Assembly: GCF_001013905.1 (NCBI RefSeq)
Contig: NZ_LN831789.1
Coordinates: forward strand, 1 to 64,000
Direction: 5' to 3'
Length of the DNA stretch: 64,000 bases
From: Streptomyces leeuwenhoekii
GTDB taxonomy: Bacteria; Actinomycetota; Actinomycetes; Streptomycetales; Streptomycetaceae
Part shown: piece after piece, positions 43,163 through 51,718 of the stretch
Layout: each line of letters opens with the position of its first letter
How positions within the stretch are numbered: the first letter of the stretch is position 1
Made by a program: the position numbers and the translations under genes
The notes under the pieces: generated by a model
The model's database searches: none
What the model was told of the DNA's origin: nothing
What the model saw: the letters and a program-made list of their open reading frames with translations, nothing else

Positions 43163-43690
43163 ATGAATACGACACCAGATGGACGGCCGATTCCTCCCGC
43201 GCATGCCGACGAGCGGACCATGCTGGAAGCTTGGTTGGACTTTCACCGTGCGACTCTCGCCGTGAAGTGTTCGGGCCTCAAGGATGATCAATTACGGCTT
43301 GCTGCGGCGTCGCCCTCGTCGATGACGCTGCTGGGACTCGTGCAGCACATGGCTGAGGTGGAACGCAACTGGTTCCAGCGTGTGTTCGCAGGTCAGAACG
43401 TGCCGCCGGTCTTCGGGGAGAGCAACCATGATGGCTTTGCCCTGAAGTCTGGACGAGGGCTCGACGAGGCGGTGGCCGCGTGGCAGGCCGAGGTCTCCCG
43501 CGGCCGTGAGCTGATCGCTGACGCAGGACTGGACGACTCCGGCCACCTGTCCGAACAGGAAGCTGGTCACGTCGGCGATCAGGGAGTCTCCCTGCGCTGG
43601 ATCATGGTGCACATGATCGAGGAATACGCACGTCACAACGGCCATGCCGACCTCATCCGCGAGCAGATCGACGGCACCACAGGCGCATGA
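43163..43690 (+). CDS. DinB-family protein (175 aa)
   Basis: A four-helix DinB/DUF664 protein. The metal-binding histidines are in [15 protein letters not shown] and in [19 protein letters not shown] (HxxxH type). Starts [20 protein letters not shown]; the ATG at 43163 is preferred over the upstream ATG at 43103, which adds a non-conserved leader. Relatives are mycothiol- or bacillithiol-dependent transferases used in detoxification. Substrate unknown. It stands alone, convergent with the IS110 element. Confidence 0.87.
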   Translation: MNTTPDGRPIPPAHADERTMLEAWLDFHRATLAVKCSGLKDDQLRLAAASPSSMTLLGLVQHMAEVERNWFQRVFAGQNVPPVFGESNHDGFALKSGRGLDEAVAAWQAEVSRGRELIADAGLDDSGHLSEQEAGHVGDQGVSLRWIMVHMIEEYARHNGHADLIREQIDGTTGA

Positions 43691-43741
43691 GGTGTGCTCG
43701 CGGAGTCAGCAGGTGACCAGGAACCTCCGGCCGACTCCAGG

Positions 43742-44971
43742 TCACGCGGCAGCTTGCAGGAGTGGCGCGAAGGCGCGTTGTTCGTCGAATTGCTGCCGCG
43801 TCTGAAGACAGTGGTGGAGTTGGCCGAGGAACCGGTTGAGCAGGTGGCGCTGGGCTGCGGCGTGCCAGTCTCCGTGTTCGCGTCGGCGCCGGTAGTGCGC
43901 GTTGGCCCCGGGCGAGGCCTGTAGGGCTGCGAAGGCCCAGAGGAAGCCGGCGTTCATGAGGCGGTTGTTCTTGACGAAGCGGCGGCCGACGAAGTGTTTC
44001 CTGCCGGAGGCGCGGGTGATCGGTGCGGAGCCCGCGTAGGACTTCAGGGCTCTGGCGTCGGTGAAGCGGCTGCGGTCGTCGCCGATCTCGGCGAGTACCC
44101 GGGCGCCGAGCAAGGGGCCCAGGCCGGGGAAGCTGAGCAGGATCTCGCTGTCGGCGTGCTCGCGGAACGCGTCTTCGACGGCCTTCGCGAGGTCGTCCGC
44201 GGCAAGGCACGTGGCGTCCAGTTGCCTGAGCAGGGCCAGGAGCTGGTGACCGAAGGCGTCCTCGACGGCCGGAAGCTGGCGGGCGTACTCGGAACGGAAG
44301 ATGCCCCGCAGCCGCTCGATTTCGGTGTCGAAGGCGCGAGTGCGGCCGCTGCGCTTCAGCCCGGCGCGCAGCTGGGCGAGGGTGAGCTTCGCGGCCTTCG
44401 CCGGGGTTGGCGCCATCGTGAGGATGACGCGGGCGTCGGGCCGGGTCAGGCCGCCGTCCTTGCTCTGGAAGGCGTGCAGGGCGGCGGGGTAGTACTCGCG
44501 CAGCAGTGAGCGGACCTGGTTGGCGACCTGCTGCCGGTTCCAGACCGCGTCCTGCTGAGCGCGGGCCAGCACGGTGATGGCCTGGGCGAGTTCGGAGTCG
44601 GCGGGCAGAGGGCGGTGGGCGTGCATGTCGGTGCGCAGGATGTTCGCCAGGACCAGGGCGTCGCCGGGGTCGGACTTCTTGCGGGAGACGCCGTGGCGGT
44701 CACGGTAGCGGGCGGCGGCGAGCGGATTGATTGCGAAGACCTTGCGGCTGCCGGTGCGCAGGGCGGCCACGAGGAGGCCGTGGCTGGTCTCGATGGCCAC
44801 CGGTATCGGCGTGGCGGAGCTGTCGCCGTGTTCGGCCAGGAGGTCCAGCAGCTTGTTGTAGCCGGCCACGTCGTCGGTAATGCGGGCCTTGGCGAGCAGG
44901 GTGCCGGTGTCGTCGACGATGGCGACGTCGTGGTGGCGTTCCGCCCAGTCGATGCCGCAGAACACGGTCAA
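43742..44971 (-). mobile_element. IS110-family transposase (409 aa)
   Basis: A complete IS110-type DEDD recombinase. The N-terminal RuvC-like part has Asp in FCGIDWAERHHD, Glu in VAIETSHG and the Asp pair in SDPGDALVLANIL. The C-terminal Tnp20 domain has LLSFPGLGPLLGARVLAEIG, then YAGSAP with the catalytic-type serine. TTG at 44971 is taken as the start because GGGAGG lies five bases upstream, inside a longer frame opened by the ATG at 44986. The protein looks intact. Ends of the element are not marked by inverted repeats, as usual for this family. Confidence 0.88.
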
Positions 44972-45192
44972 GCTGTCCTCCCACATTCGATTGTTTATGC
45001 AGGTCACGAGCACATGCGGGTCACGCGGCGCCCTAATCCCAGGACTCGTCGGTCCGCCATCTCAGTAGCCGTTCGCGACACCAGCGCACTTCAGGGGCCT
45101 CGATCTGTCTATAGAGCTCTCGGGCTCGCGATGAACAAGAGGTCGACCCTGGAATGGGCTCGCGCCGTGACGACAACGTCTGGGCGGCCGCC
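44972..45192 (-). other. Non-coding segment upstream of IS110 transposase (possible bridge-RNA region)
   Basis: About 220 bp with no gene precede the transposase start. IS110 elements encode their bridge RNA in the non-coding left end just upstream of the transposase, so this is where one is expected. I did not fold it or define its ends; the assignment is positional. Confidence 0.35.
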
Positions 45193-45308
45193 GTGAGTTT
45201 CGTGGTGGTCACGCAGGCACCAGGCCGTGCCGCTCTTGACAGAGGCCTGGAACGGCCGGGGGAAACGGAGGCATCAGCCCGGCGCCCGCGTCACCCCACG
45301 AAACTCAC
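45193..45308. repeat. 116-bp element with long terminal inverted repeats (MITE-like)
   Basis: The left end GTGAGTTTCGTGG (45193-45205) pairs perfectly with 45296-45308. The pairing extends inward to 21 of 22 positions (45193-45214 with 45288-45308) with one bulge and one mismatch. A second, nested stem CCAGGCC/GGCCTGG lies inside (45220-45226/45244-45250). No frame is convincing. It could be a small non-autonomous element or a structured RNA gene. Confidence 0.55.
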
Positions 45309-45563
45309 GAGTACGCGCATGTTCGCGGTGGTGCGCAGGCTCCGGGCTGTCGCTCTATCGGGAGGCCTCACGGGCCATGGTCGGATCAGACCTTGCCCGG
45401 CACCCACGCACCACCGGTCATCGGTGGGCAGCGGCGCCGGTCTCAGAGCGAGCCTCGGGGACTGGAGAGGGCCAAGGCGTCCGCTGCCCGTGCAAGCGTC
45501 TCTTCGCATCCTTGCGGGGTCCGCGACGAGCTGCTTACACCCTGGATTAGGGAAAACGTCGCG

Positions 45564-45610
45564 GTAGCAGAGCCGGACAAGGGGGTGTAGCGGAGCCGGA
45601 CAAGGGGGGT
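45564..45610. repeat. Tandem repeat of 23-24 bp
   Basis: Two consecutive units sharing GTAGC, then GAGCCGGACAAGGGGG (45564-45586 and 45587-45610), one substitution and one extra G apart. They are followed immediately by the degenerate repeat tract. Confidence 0.7.
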
Positions 45611-45907
45611 GCGCGCCCGGCCGCACCCGATGGAGGGGGCGGCCAGCGGTGGGCGCACCGATGCGGTGCGGAGCATCGGATGCGGCGCACCGGCGCGCGA
45701 GAGTGCCGGGCATCGCCGGACGGTGCGGCGCACCGGGTGCAGTGGCGCACCGATGCGGTGCGCTCCACGGTGGAGTCCATCGTCATCCGGCGCACCGGAG
45801 TGGACTCCACTCGGTGGAGCCCATCGGGTGGAGTCCACTCGATGTCGTGCATCGCCACTGGATGCAGAACATCGTGGGCTCCACTCGGTGGACGATGCTC
45901 GGCATCG
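45611..45907. repeat. Degenerate repeat tract rich in GGTGGAGTCCAC and GCATCG units
   Basis: About 300 bp built from variants of GATGCGGTGC, GGCGCACCGG and GGTGGAGTCCAC-type palindromes (for example 45780-45850). All six frames are low-complexity. It lies just downstream of the relaxase operon. It resembles in style, but not in exact units, the tract at 42.8 kb. Confidence 0.6.
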
Positions 45908-46255
45908 TCACCACAGCCAGGCGTTGGAGTGCCGCACCCGGGACAGGGCGCGGGCATCCCGGCGCGCGGCCGCGTTCCCGATCCGGCTCTGCCGGGAGCG
46001 GGGCCGTCGCGAGTTCGCCGCGGCGAGGCGGCGCTTCCCGGCTTCCTGGAGTCGCTTCCGCTGCTTGCGCAGCTCCTCCTTCTTCACGGCCTTCGACTTC
46101 GGCGTCCGGGGCCGCTTCCAGATCGGCTGCCACCCCACGGGCTCATCGAGCTCGGGCTCCTGGTCCTCGTCGAGCGCGGCGGCCATCTCCGCGCGAGCCG
46201 CGCGGGCGCGGGCGAGGGCCTCTTCGGCGTTGGGCTGGTCTTCCGGGGTGCTCAC
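45908..46255 (-). CDS. Charged coiled-coil protein coupled to the relaxase (115 aa)
   Basis: Starts at the GTG at 46255, overlapping the relaxase stop (GTGA). The acidic N-terminal half (NAEEALARARAARAEMAAALDEDQ) is followed by a strongly basic half (KRPRTPKSKAVKKEELRKQRK). Such small charged proteins beside relaxases often act as DNA-binding relaxosome accessories; here this is inference from coupling and charge. The C-terminal end runs close to the repeat tract. Confidence 0.65.
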   Translation of the reverse strand: MSTPEDQPNAEEALARARAARAEMAAALDEDQEPELDEPVGWQPIWKRPRTPKSKAVKKEELRKQRKRLQEAGKRRLAAANSRRPRSRQSRIGNAAARRDARALSRVRHSNAWLW

Positions 46256-48072
46256 GTGACTCCTCCTGAACTTCGGCCCGGGGTGTGCTGGGTGCCGGGC
46301 TGCTGGGTGTGCGGCGGCGGGGTCGTCGCCGGGGCGGACTGCGGTCGGGGCCCGTGGGCGAGGGCGCGCGCTCGCTTGCTGTCCTGGACGGTGGCGGCCA
46401 CCTTCGCGGCGGCGGCCTCCATGGTCTGGCGGGTCTGCTCCACCGTGGCCACGCCGGTCTCCGCCTCCAGGAGGCGGCCGTCCTTCCGGTCCGTGCGGAA
46501 CGGCCCCGGGTGCGACCTTGAGGCGGCGGGCACAGCGACGGCGTACGGCAGGCGGCGGGAGCCCAGGCGCTCCGCACGCCGCGCGGCGCGCACCCGGGCG
46601 GCCAAGGCGCCGGCGGCGAAACGGGCCCGCTCGTACTGGGGCGCGGACCGCTTGCGGGTCAGTGGGCGCAGCACGGCCTGGTCCTCGGTGTCGCTTGGGT
46701 ACAGGGCGCGCAGATCGGCGGTCATCCTCCGGCCGCGCCCGACGGGGCGGGTGTGGTCGTCGACGGCCGCCTGCACGATCCGTTCGTCCAGGCCGGGCTG
46801 ATGAGGCCGGCCGCGCAGGGCGTAGGCGAGGTGGCGGCGTGCTTCGGCGAGCAGGTGGTGGCGCGCGAAGGCGCCGCGCATCACGTACACCACGGCGACG
46901 GTGTCCACGGCCGCCAGCGCGATGTCGACCACCGGCCGCACCCTCGCCCACACCGCCGCAGCCGCCGCCCGCGCCAGCTCCGCGAGCCGGTCGACGATGT
47001 CGGCGCCGTACGCCCGGATCGCAGAGGCCCGCCATCGCTTGCGAAGCTCGGTCAGCGACAGCAGCTCGGTGCGCTTGGGCGGGCGGGTCTGGTCGGCGGC
47101 CTGGCAGGCGAGCGCGTAGCCGGCCTTCTCTCCCGGCGGATGCCCCTGGCGTTCCTCGTACGTGTCGGTGAGGACGGACAGGGCGTCCTCGATCTGCTGG
47201 CGGCGGGTCGACTGCCAGCCGATGAGCCGCTGGTCGATCCCGGCAATCTCCATGACGGGCCGACGCCCTGGGGTGACCTCGCGCGGCTCCCACGCCCACC
47301 CGAGCCGGGCGGACACCTCCTGCATGAAGAGGAGGGTGTAGAGGCAGTCGGCCGCGACGATGTTGGCGAGCATCGTGTCCGCGGAGAGGTTGCCCCACGT
47401 CCCGTCCGGCCGCCGGGCGCGGATCGAGACCACCGCGTGATCGTGGAGCAGCGGCTTCGACTCGGCAGCGCGGGACTCGTAGTGCCGGAACACCGCGACG
47501 ATCAGCCCGTCCCGGATCGGCTTGCGGTGCTTGCCGCCGCTCCCCCACCGGATGTGCGCGACCGACTCCTCCAGCCACGCCAGGGTTTTGTCCCGGGCGA
47601 TGTCCTGGCACAGCTCCAGCACCACACGGGTCTCGTCATCCCCGAGCGCCCACGCGATGTGGGCTGTCGACGGCGCCCGGAACACCAGGTCCATCGCCAG
47701 CCACGGCGTGCGCTCCTTCGCCTTCTCCGTCTTCGGGGAGCGGTTGTGCTCGATGGGCCTGCCCAGCACGGTCGCCCGCCGGGCTCGGGCCGGGCTCTGG
47801 CCCGCCGCCAGGAGCTCGCGCTCGATCCGGTCGGCGTCCGGGTGCCGACCTTCCCCCAGGAGCAGTTCGGCCTGCCGCTCGCTCACCACGTCCCCGGCCG
47901 TCAGGCCGAGCGCGGCCAGGCCCCCGCCCTTCCACACGCCGGGCGGGACACCGGCTTCGTCCTGGGCAGCGCGCAGCGGCATACCCGCCGTGCGGTGGCC
48001 GTCGCCGACCATCACGCCACGGAAGAGGTAGCGCACCCCGGCCCCCGGGCGGACCTCCGATTTGCTGATCAT
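46252..48072 (-). CDS. MobF-type (TrwC-like) conjugative relaxase without helicase domain (606 aa)
   Basis: The N-terminus has the MobF layout. Tyr15 lies in GAGVRYLFRG. Then come VPPGVWKGGGLAALGLTAGD, HNRSPKTEKAKERTPWLAMD and the metal-binding histidines in LLHDHAVVSIRARRPDGTWG (His210, His212). The SF1 helicase half found in TrwC/TraI is absent; instead there is a helical C-terminal part and a Pro/Gln tail. It would nick one DNA strand at oriT and lead it into the recipient. Starts at the ATG at 48072. On a replicon with telomeres this suggests transfer by strand nicking, unlike TraB-only Streptomyces plasmids. It is coupled to the 115-aa gene. Confidence 0.8.
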   Translation of the reverse strand: MISKSEVRPGAGVRYLFRGVMVGDGHRTAGMPLRAAQDEAGVPPGVWKGGGLAALGLTAGDVVSERQAELLLGEGRHPDADRIERELLAAGQSPARARRATVLGRPIEHNRSPKTEKAKERTPWLAMDLVFRAPSTAHIAWALGDDETRVVLELCQDIARDKTLAWLEESVAHIRWGSGGKHRKPIRDGLIVAVFRHYESRAAESKPLLHDHAVVSIRARRPDGTWGNLSADTMLANIVAADCLYTLLFMQEVSARLGWAWEPREVTPGRRPVMEIAGIDQRLIGWQSTRRQQIEDALSVLTDTYEERQGHPPGEKAGYALACQAADQTRPPKRTELLSLTELRKRWRASAIRAYGADIVDRLAELARAAAAAVWARVRPVVDIALAAVDTVAVVYVMRGAFARHHLLAEARRHLAYALRGRPHQPGLDERIVQAAVDDHTRPVGRGRRMTADLRALYPSDTEDQAVLRPLTRKRSAPQYERARFAAGALAARVRAARRAERLGSRRLPYAVAVPAASRSHPGPFRTDRKDGRLLEAETGVATVEQTRQTMEAAAAKVAATVQDSKRARALAHGPRPQSAPATTPPPHTQQPGTQHTPGRSSGGVT

Positions 48073-48231
48073 CGGCCCATGAAAACCCGACGCTGACCTG
48101 CTAAAAGGCGCGATCCGGGGTTCTTCCCGCCGGGCGGGAGGCCATCACCAAGTCTTTACCGGAGAGCCCGTCAGGCGGGCCGCCGGGCCAGCCCGAGACG
48201 GTAAGCCGCCGACCTGTGCACAGTCCGCCGC
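48073..48231. promoter_or_regulatory. Relaxase upstream region, candidate oriT
   Basis: The divergent gap upstream of the relaxase contains an AT-richer island (CTGCTAAAAGGCGCG near 48099-48113) and several GC inverted repeats (48128-48142; TACCG/CGGTA flanking 48161-48203). MobF oriTs usually lie next to the relaxase gene. No nick site could be assigned. Confidence 0.3.
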
Positions 48232-48429
48232 ATGACTACCGAACTGCTCCACGGAGACCTCTGCCCGCTGTGCCGCCGCCCCCTCACACTGCGCCCGACC
48301 GTCACCGTCCGCTCGAACGTGCCGTACCCCACCCGGACCGACTACCTGCCCCACTGCACCAGCTGCGCCACCGACCCGGCCAACACGCAGAAGTGGAACG
48401 ACCTGATGAACGCCCGCTACGGCATCTGA
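48232..48429 (+). CDS. Small zinc-ribbon protein (65 aa)
   Basis: Starts MTTELLHGDLCPLCRRPLTL; the second cysteine pair is in HCTSCATDP, giving a CxxC...CxxC ribbon. Ends QKWNDLMNARYGI. Divergent from the relaxase. Probably nucleic-acid binding; function unknown. Bases 48430-48650 after it hold only a CCCGGCCGGG-type hairpin near 48607-48622. Confidence 0.6.
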   Translation: MTTELLHGDLCPLCRRPLTLRPTVTVRSNVPYPTRTDYLPHCTSCATDPANTQKWNDLMNARYGI

Positions 48430-48650
48430 CCCGGGCCGTGCGAATGCTGCGCCACAACCACATCAGCACCACCCACCACGAAATCCGTCCCGAGCCGACT
48501 TCAACGGCATCCAACGCGCACCAACGCACTACTTCCCCGACCGTTCACCACCGCTGAGCGCACCACGTCACCGACGCCCTTCACCACGAACAGCCACCAC
48601 CGCCCCCGGCCGCCCGGCCGGGGGCTTCGTGCTTCCTGGAGGAGTTCGCC

Positions 48651-48947
48651 GTGCCCACGTACGAAGCCCTGCCTCGCTTCACCGCCGACCTTCACCGCCT
48701 CACCCCCGAGCAGCGCCGCCGCTTCCGCCAGGCAGTGACCGCCTTCGTTGACGACCTGCGCACCGGACACGGGCGCTTCCGCGCCGGCCTCCGAGTGAAG
48801 GGCGTCCGCAGCGCGCCCGGCGTCTTCGAGCTGACCTGGGACGGCAACGGGCGGGCGACCTGGCAGTACGGGCCCGAGAAAGCCGAGGGCGTACCGCACG
48901 TCATCTGGCGCCGCATCGGCACCCACGACATCCTCACCGGCCCGTGA
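48651..48947 (+). CDS. ParE/RelE-like small protein (98 aa)
   Basis: Helical N-terminus (FTADLHRLTPEQRRRFRQAV, then AFVDDLRTGHGRFRAGLRV) followed by beta strands GVFELTWDGNGRATWQYG and a final HVIWRRIGTHDIL. The fold order is that of RelE/ParE toxins, and the end resembles toxin active strands. No antitoxin gene is adjacent. The GTG at 48651 follows GGAGGAG. It may be a solitary toxin-like protein; activity unknown. Confidence 0.65.
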   Translation: MPTYEALPRFTADLHRLTPEQRRRFRQAVTAFVDDLRTGHGRFRAGLRVKGVRSAPGVFELTWDGNGRATWQYGPEKAEGVPHVIWRRIGTHDILTGP

Positions 48948-48982
48948 CGCCGAAGCGGGGCGGGAGTGGAGAGGAGGGGTGG

Positions 48983-49999
48983 TCATCCGCTGGCGGGTTC
49001 GGCGCCCGCGCCGAAAGGCGGGACGTCCGTGACCGCGACGTCCAGCCGGAGCCGGGCGAAGCGAACCGGGTGTCTCCACGAGCCGCGCTCCTGTGCCGTG
49101 TCCACCATGATCTCGGCCACCAGCACCGGTTCGACCAGCACGACGTCGAGCGGTGTCCGCGACCCCCAGGAGGTCATGAACCGCACGTCCTCCCAGGGAT
49201 GACCTGGGCCTGCCGGGGTCAGCCGCTCGGCCAGGTCGCGGGCCGCGTCCGGCCGAAGCGGCGTACTGCGGCCGACCGGCCGGAGCGCCCCGGCTTCGTC
49301 GAGGCGGCCCAGCACAAGCGTCTGCGGCTGGCGCACGGTGCCGGTGACTGCGCCGATCACCGCCTCGGTGGTGTCCCGGCGGCGCACCTTGTAGAGCGCG
49401 CGGGCGCCCGGCAGATACCGCTGCTGCGTGCCCCGGATCACCAGACCTTCGACACCGGGCACCTGCGTCCAGGACGTCAGCCATTCCCGCGCCGTCGCCA
49501 CATCGTCCGTTTCCGGGCACAGCGTCCACGGGGCACTCAGCCCGCGGTCGGTGAACAACTGCTCCAGCCGTGCGCGCCGCTCGCCGTACGGGACGTGCAG
49601 CAGCTCCTGGCCGCCGAGCTGCAGGAGGTCGAAGACGATGAAGTGCGCCGGCATCTCCTGGGCGAGCCGGGCGGAGGTCCGGCCGCCGGAGACCGCGCGC
49701 CGCTGAAGCGCCTCGAACGACATCCTGTCCCCGGCCCACACGACCAGCTCACCGTCGAGGACCAGGCCGTCGGGCAGGTCCTCGGCCGCGCGCACGAGGT
49801 CCGGGAAGCGGCTCTGCATCAGGCTGCCGCGACGGGACTGCACCAGCACCGGCCCAGGCGCCGGCCACGGCCTGAACACGAGCGCCCGGTAACCGTCGAA
49901 CTTCACCTGGAACCGCAGCTCACCAGGCAGCGCGCCTGGCGCGGGCACCGTGTCACGGGCCTGCGCCAGCATCGGTTCCACCGGCGGCCGAAGCACCAT
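48983..49999 (-). CDS. ATP-dependent DNA ligase, LigC-like (338 aa)
   Basis: The nucleotidyltransferase core has Lys33 in QVKFDGYRAL (motif I), then SRRGSLMQSRFPDL, LVLDGELVVW, FIVFDLLQLGG, EGLVIRG and ALYKVRRRDT (motif V). An OB-fold domain follows, ending in VDTAQERGSWRHPVRFARLR (motif VI). It seals nicks in duplex DNA with ATP. Length suits the LigC type of actinobacteria. Starts at the ATG at 49999. It may work with the P-loop kinase at 61.2 kb, but the genes are not linked. Confidence 0.92.
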   Translation of the reverse strand: MVLRPPVEPMLAQARDTVPAPGALPGELRFQVKFDGYRALVFRPWPAPGPVLVQSRRGSLMQSRFPDLVRAAEDLPDGLVLDGELVVWAGDRMSFEALQRRAVSGGRTSARLAQEMPAHFIVFDLLQLGGQELLHVPYGERRARLEQLFTDRGLSAPWTLCPETDDVATAREWLTSWTQVPGVEGLVIRGTQQRYLPGARALYKVRRRDTTEAVIGAVTGTVRQPQTLVLGRLDEAGALRPVGRSTPLRPDAARDLAERLTPAGPGHPWEDVRFMTSWGSRTPLDVVLVEPVLVAEIMVDTAQERGSWRHPVRFARLRLDVAVTDVPPFGAGAEPASG

Positions 50000-50162
50000 G
50001 ACTCCGGTCTACGGGCTCGCCGGTGCCTCCGCGACCCGGCACGGCCTGCGATCTCCAGGGCGGCCTCGGCCGATGGCTACACAGCCCGCGATCTCGACGG
50101 CGGAGGCATGGACGTCATCATGTGTCAGCGCATGACCTTGCGCTGACAAAGGTGGGCGGGAC

Positions 50163-50678
50163 ATGAGGCTGACTGGTGAGCCGGGCAGGGTGGAGGAGCT
50201 GGCGGAGGAGGCCGTCGTCGCTGCGTGCGAGCTGGCCGACGCCGCCGGCCCGACGCAGTGGAGCGCGAGTGCGGTGGAGGACGTGGCCGCCGCCCTCGAG
50301 GTCTTGGCCGGTGCCCTGTCCCAGCTCGACCCGGAGTGCGCGGAGATCCTCGCCGTCGTCCCGGTCGCGGCGGCCGCCGTCGTCGAGCGCGCCGAGCAGG
50401 CCCGCACCGGTGCCCGCCCGGGCGAGACCGCCGACGCCAGAGCCACGGCCGGGACGAGTGCGGCATTGCGCCAGGCGCTCACCGCTCACGGCCTGACCCG
50501 GCACCGTGTCCACCAGCTCGGGGCCGCGCTGGTCACCGTGACGCTGGACGCACCCGAGGCGCAGGCCCTGGCCGTGCTCCTCAGCCGAGCCAATATCCTC
50601 CCCCGGCAGGCGCGGCAGGGGGACGATGGAGGTTGGGGGGCCCGGGCCAGCGGAGACTGCGGCGGCCGCGCTCGCTGA
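50163..50678 (+). CDS. Hypothetical protein (171 aa)
   Basis: Ala-rich and helical, starting MRLTGEPGRVEELAEEAVVA. It contains TSAALRQALTAHGLTRHRVHQLG, then AALVTVTLDAPEAQALAVLLS. The ATG at 50163 has GGTGGGCGGG upstream. It overlaps the next gene by 53 bp. Codon use suggests the last ~20 residues may be spurious. No family recognised. Confidence 0.55.
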   Translation: MRLTGEPGRVEELAEEAVVAACELADAAGPTQWSASAVEDVAAALEVLAGALSQLDPECAEILAVVPVAAAAVVERAEQARTGARPGETADARATAGTSAALRQALTAHGLTRHRVHQLGAALVTVTLDAPEAQALAVLLSRANILPRQARQGDDGGWGARASGDCGGRAR

Positions 50679-50862
50679 CGCCCTCCGCGCATACGGCACG
50701 GGCGCGTACGCACGGGTCCTGGCCTCCGGGCAGGTGAGTGCCGGCTTCACACCGCAGGCGGCCCAGGCGGTGGTCGCGGCCCTGGGCGCTCGGCCCGGCA
50801 CCGCATCACGCGGCAAGCGGCGCGGACTCGGCTCTGGCTTCAAGGGCATCGCCGCCCGGTAG
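50626..50862 (+). CDS. Hypothetical protein (78 aa)
   Basis: The ATG at 50626 has CAGGGGGA upstream, within the end of the previous gene. The helical N-terminus (AETAAAALADALRAYGTGAYARVLAS) is followed by FTPQAAQAVVAAL and a basic tail (GKRRGLGSGFKGIAAR). Coupled to the preceding gene. It lies directly before the first parS site. Function unknown. Confidence 0.55.
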   Translation: MEVGGPGPAETAAAALADALRAYGTGAYARVLASGQVSAGFTPQAAQAVVAALGARPGTASRGKRRGLGSGFKGIAAR

Positions 50863-50888
50863 TCGGGACTGCCGGTCGTCGGTCCCGT

Positions 50889-50904
50889 GTTTCCCGCGGG
50901 AAAC
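50889..50904. promoter_or_regulatory. parS site 1
   Basis: Perfect 16-bp palindrome GTTTCCCGCGGGAAAC, extended to GTG...CAC (50887-50906). It has the same outer GTTTC/GAAAC as chromosomal Streptomyces parS (GTTTCACGTGAAAC) but a different core, as expected for a plasmid-specific ParB. Confidence 0.85.
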
Positions 50905-50906
50905 AC

Positions 50907-51283
50907 GCCGTCGTACGGCACCGGCCGCTCACGAGGCGACGCAAGCACGCCGATCTGCTACGCGCCGAACTTCTGCGCCACGTCTTGCTGTCCCGGGGAA
51001 TCCTTCCCGCTCCAGGGAGTGAAGGAAGGCCCGGCATCTTGCCCGCGACGTAAGCGTCTCGGGTGGTCCATGGTCCGGCTTCCTCAACTGGAAGGAGAAG
51101 GCCATAGCCGCCATGAGCGGGGGAACCAACCGCCCCGACATGTCCTACGCTGCACCCAACAGCCACCTCGGGCTGACGAGTACCACCCCCACGAGGACGG
51201 CCGACCGCGCGGCAATCCCCCGCGGACGCTGCGCCATCGGAGCAGCCGATCACCTTGGCCCGTCCGTATCCGAAGGGGGACTC
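50907..51283. other. Intergenic region between parS 1 and small membrane gene
   Basis: No convincing gene. TACGCTG at 51149-51155 could be a -10 region, since a similar arrangement precedes the small membrane gene at 34777. Confidence 0.35.
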
Positions 51284-51523
51284 GTGTCCATCGCGGACGC
51301 TCAGCAGCCTGCCCGGCCCAACCGCCGTCAGCGCTTCACCCGCCGCGTGCGCATACTCAGCGCCTGTCTCCGCGCGCTGATGTGGAGAGCGGTCCGGCTC
51401 AGCACCCGGCACTTCCTCGCCGGGTTCGCTTACACCGCCGGCACCTGGGCGGCGACCGAAGTCCTGGGGCACGCCACCGTCGGCGCCTCGCCGCTCATGC
51501 TGCTGTGGCACCTGGTCCAGTGA
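51284..51523 (+). CDS. Small membrane-associated protein (79 aa)
   Basis: The GTG at 51284 follows AAGGGGGA. A basic N-terminal half (PARPNRRQRFTRRVRILSA) precedes a hydrophobic C-terminal helix FLAGFAYTAGTWAATEVLG, then ASPLMLLWHLV. It lies between parS sites upstream of parB and is likely controlled with them. No family recognised. Confidence 0.6.
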   Translation: MSIADAQQPARPNRRQRFTRRVRILSACLRALMWRAVRLSTRHFLAGFAYTAGTWAATEVLGHATVGASPLMLLWHLVQ

Positions 51524-51582
51524 GCCGTGGGCTGGCCTCCGCCTATGGGGTCGGGGGTCGGCCCAGCGGCGCGGCCTGTCGT

Positions 51583-51598
51583 GTTTCCCGCGGGAAAC
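51583..51598. promoter_or_regulatory. parS site 2 inside a 38-bp palindrome
   Basis: The same GTTTCCCGCGGGAAAC core. Here the palindrome extends perfectly to 51572-51609 (38 bp). It lies ~120 bp upstream of parB, next to the likely parB promoter (TAGGGT at 51675-51680). Confidence 0.85.
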
Positions 51599-51718
51599 AC
51601 GACAGGCCGGCCATCCGTAAGTCCGCCGGAGAGAACATCGGCGCCCGCGCGGCTCTCTGCTGTGGGCCGACCGCTAGGGTTCCCTCCGTTATCACCACAG
51701 CACTATCCCGGAGGACTC

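Noticed and set aside
45908..47611. 567-codon minus-strand frame
   Set aside because: Only its last 115 codons (from 46255) are a real gene. The rest is an out-of-frame reading of the relaxase.
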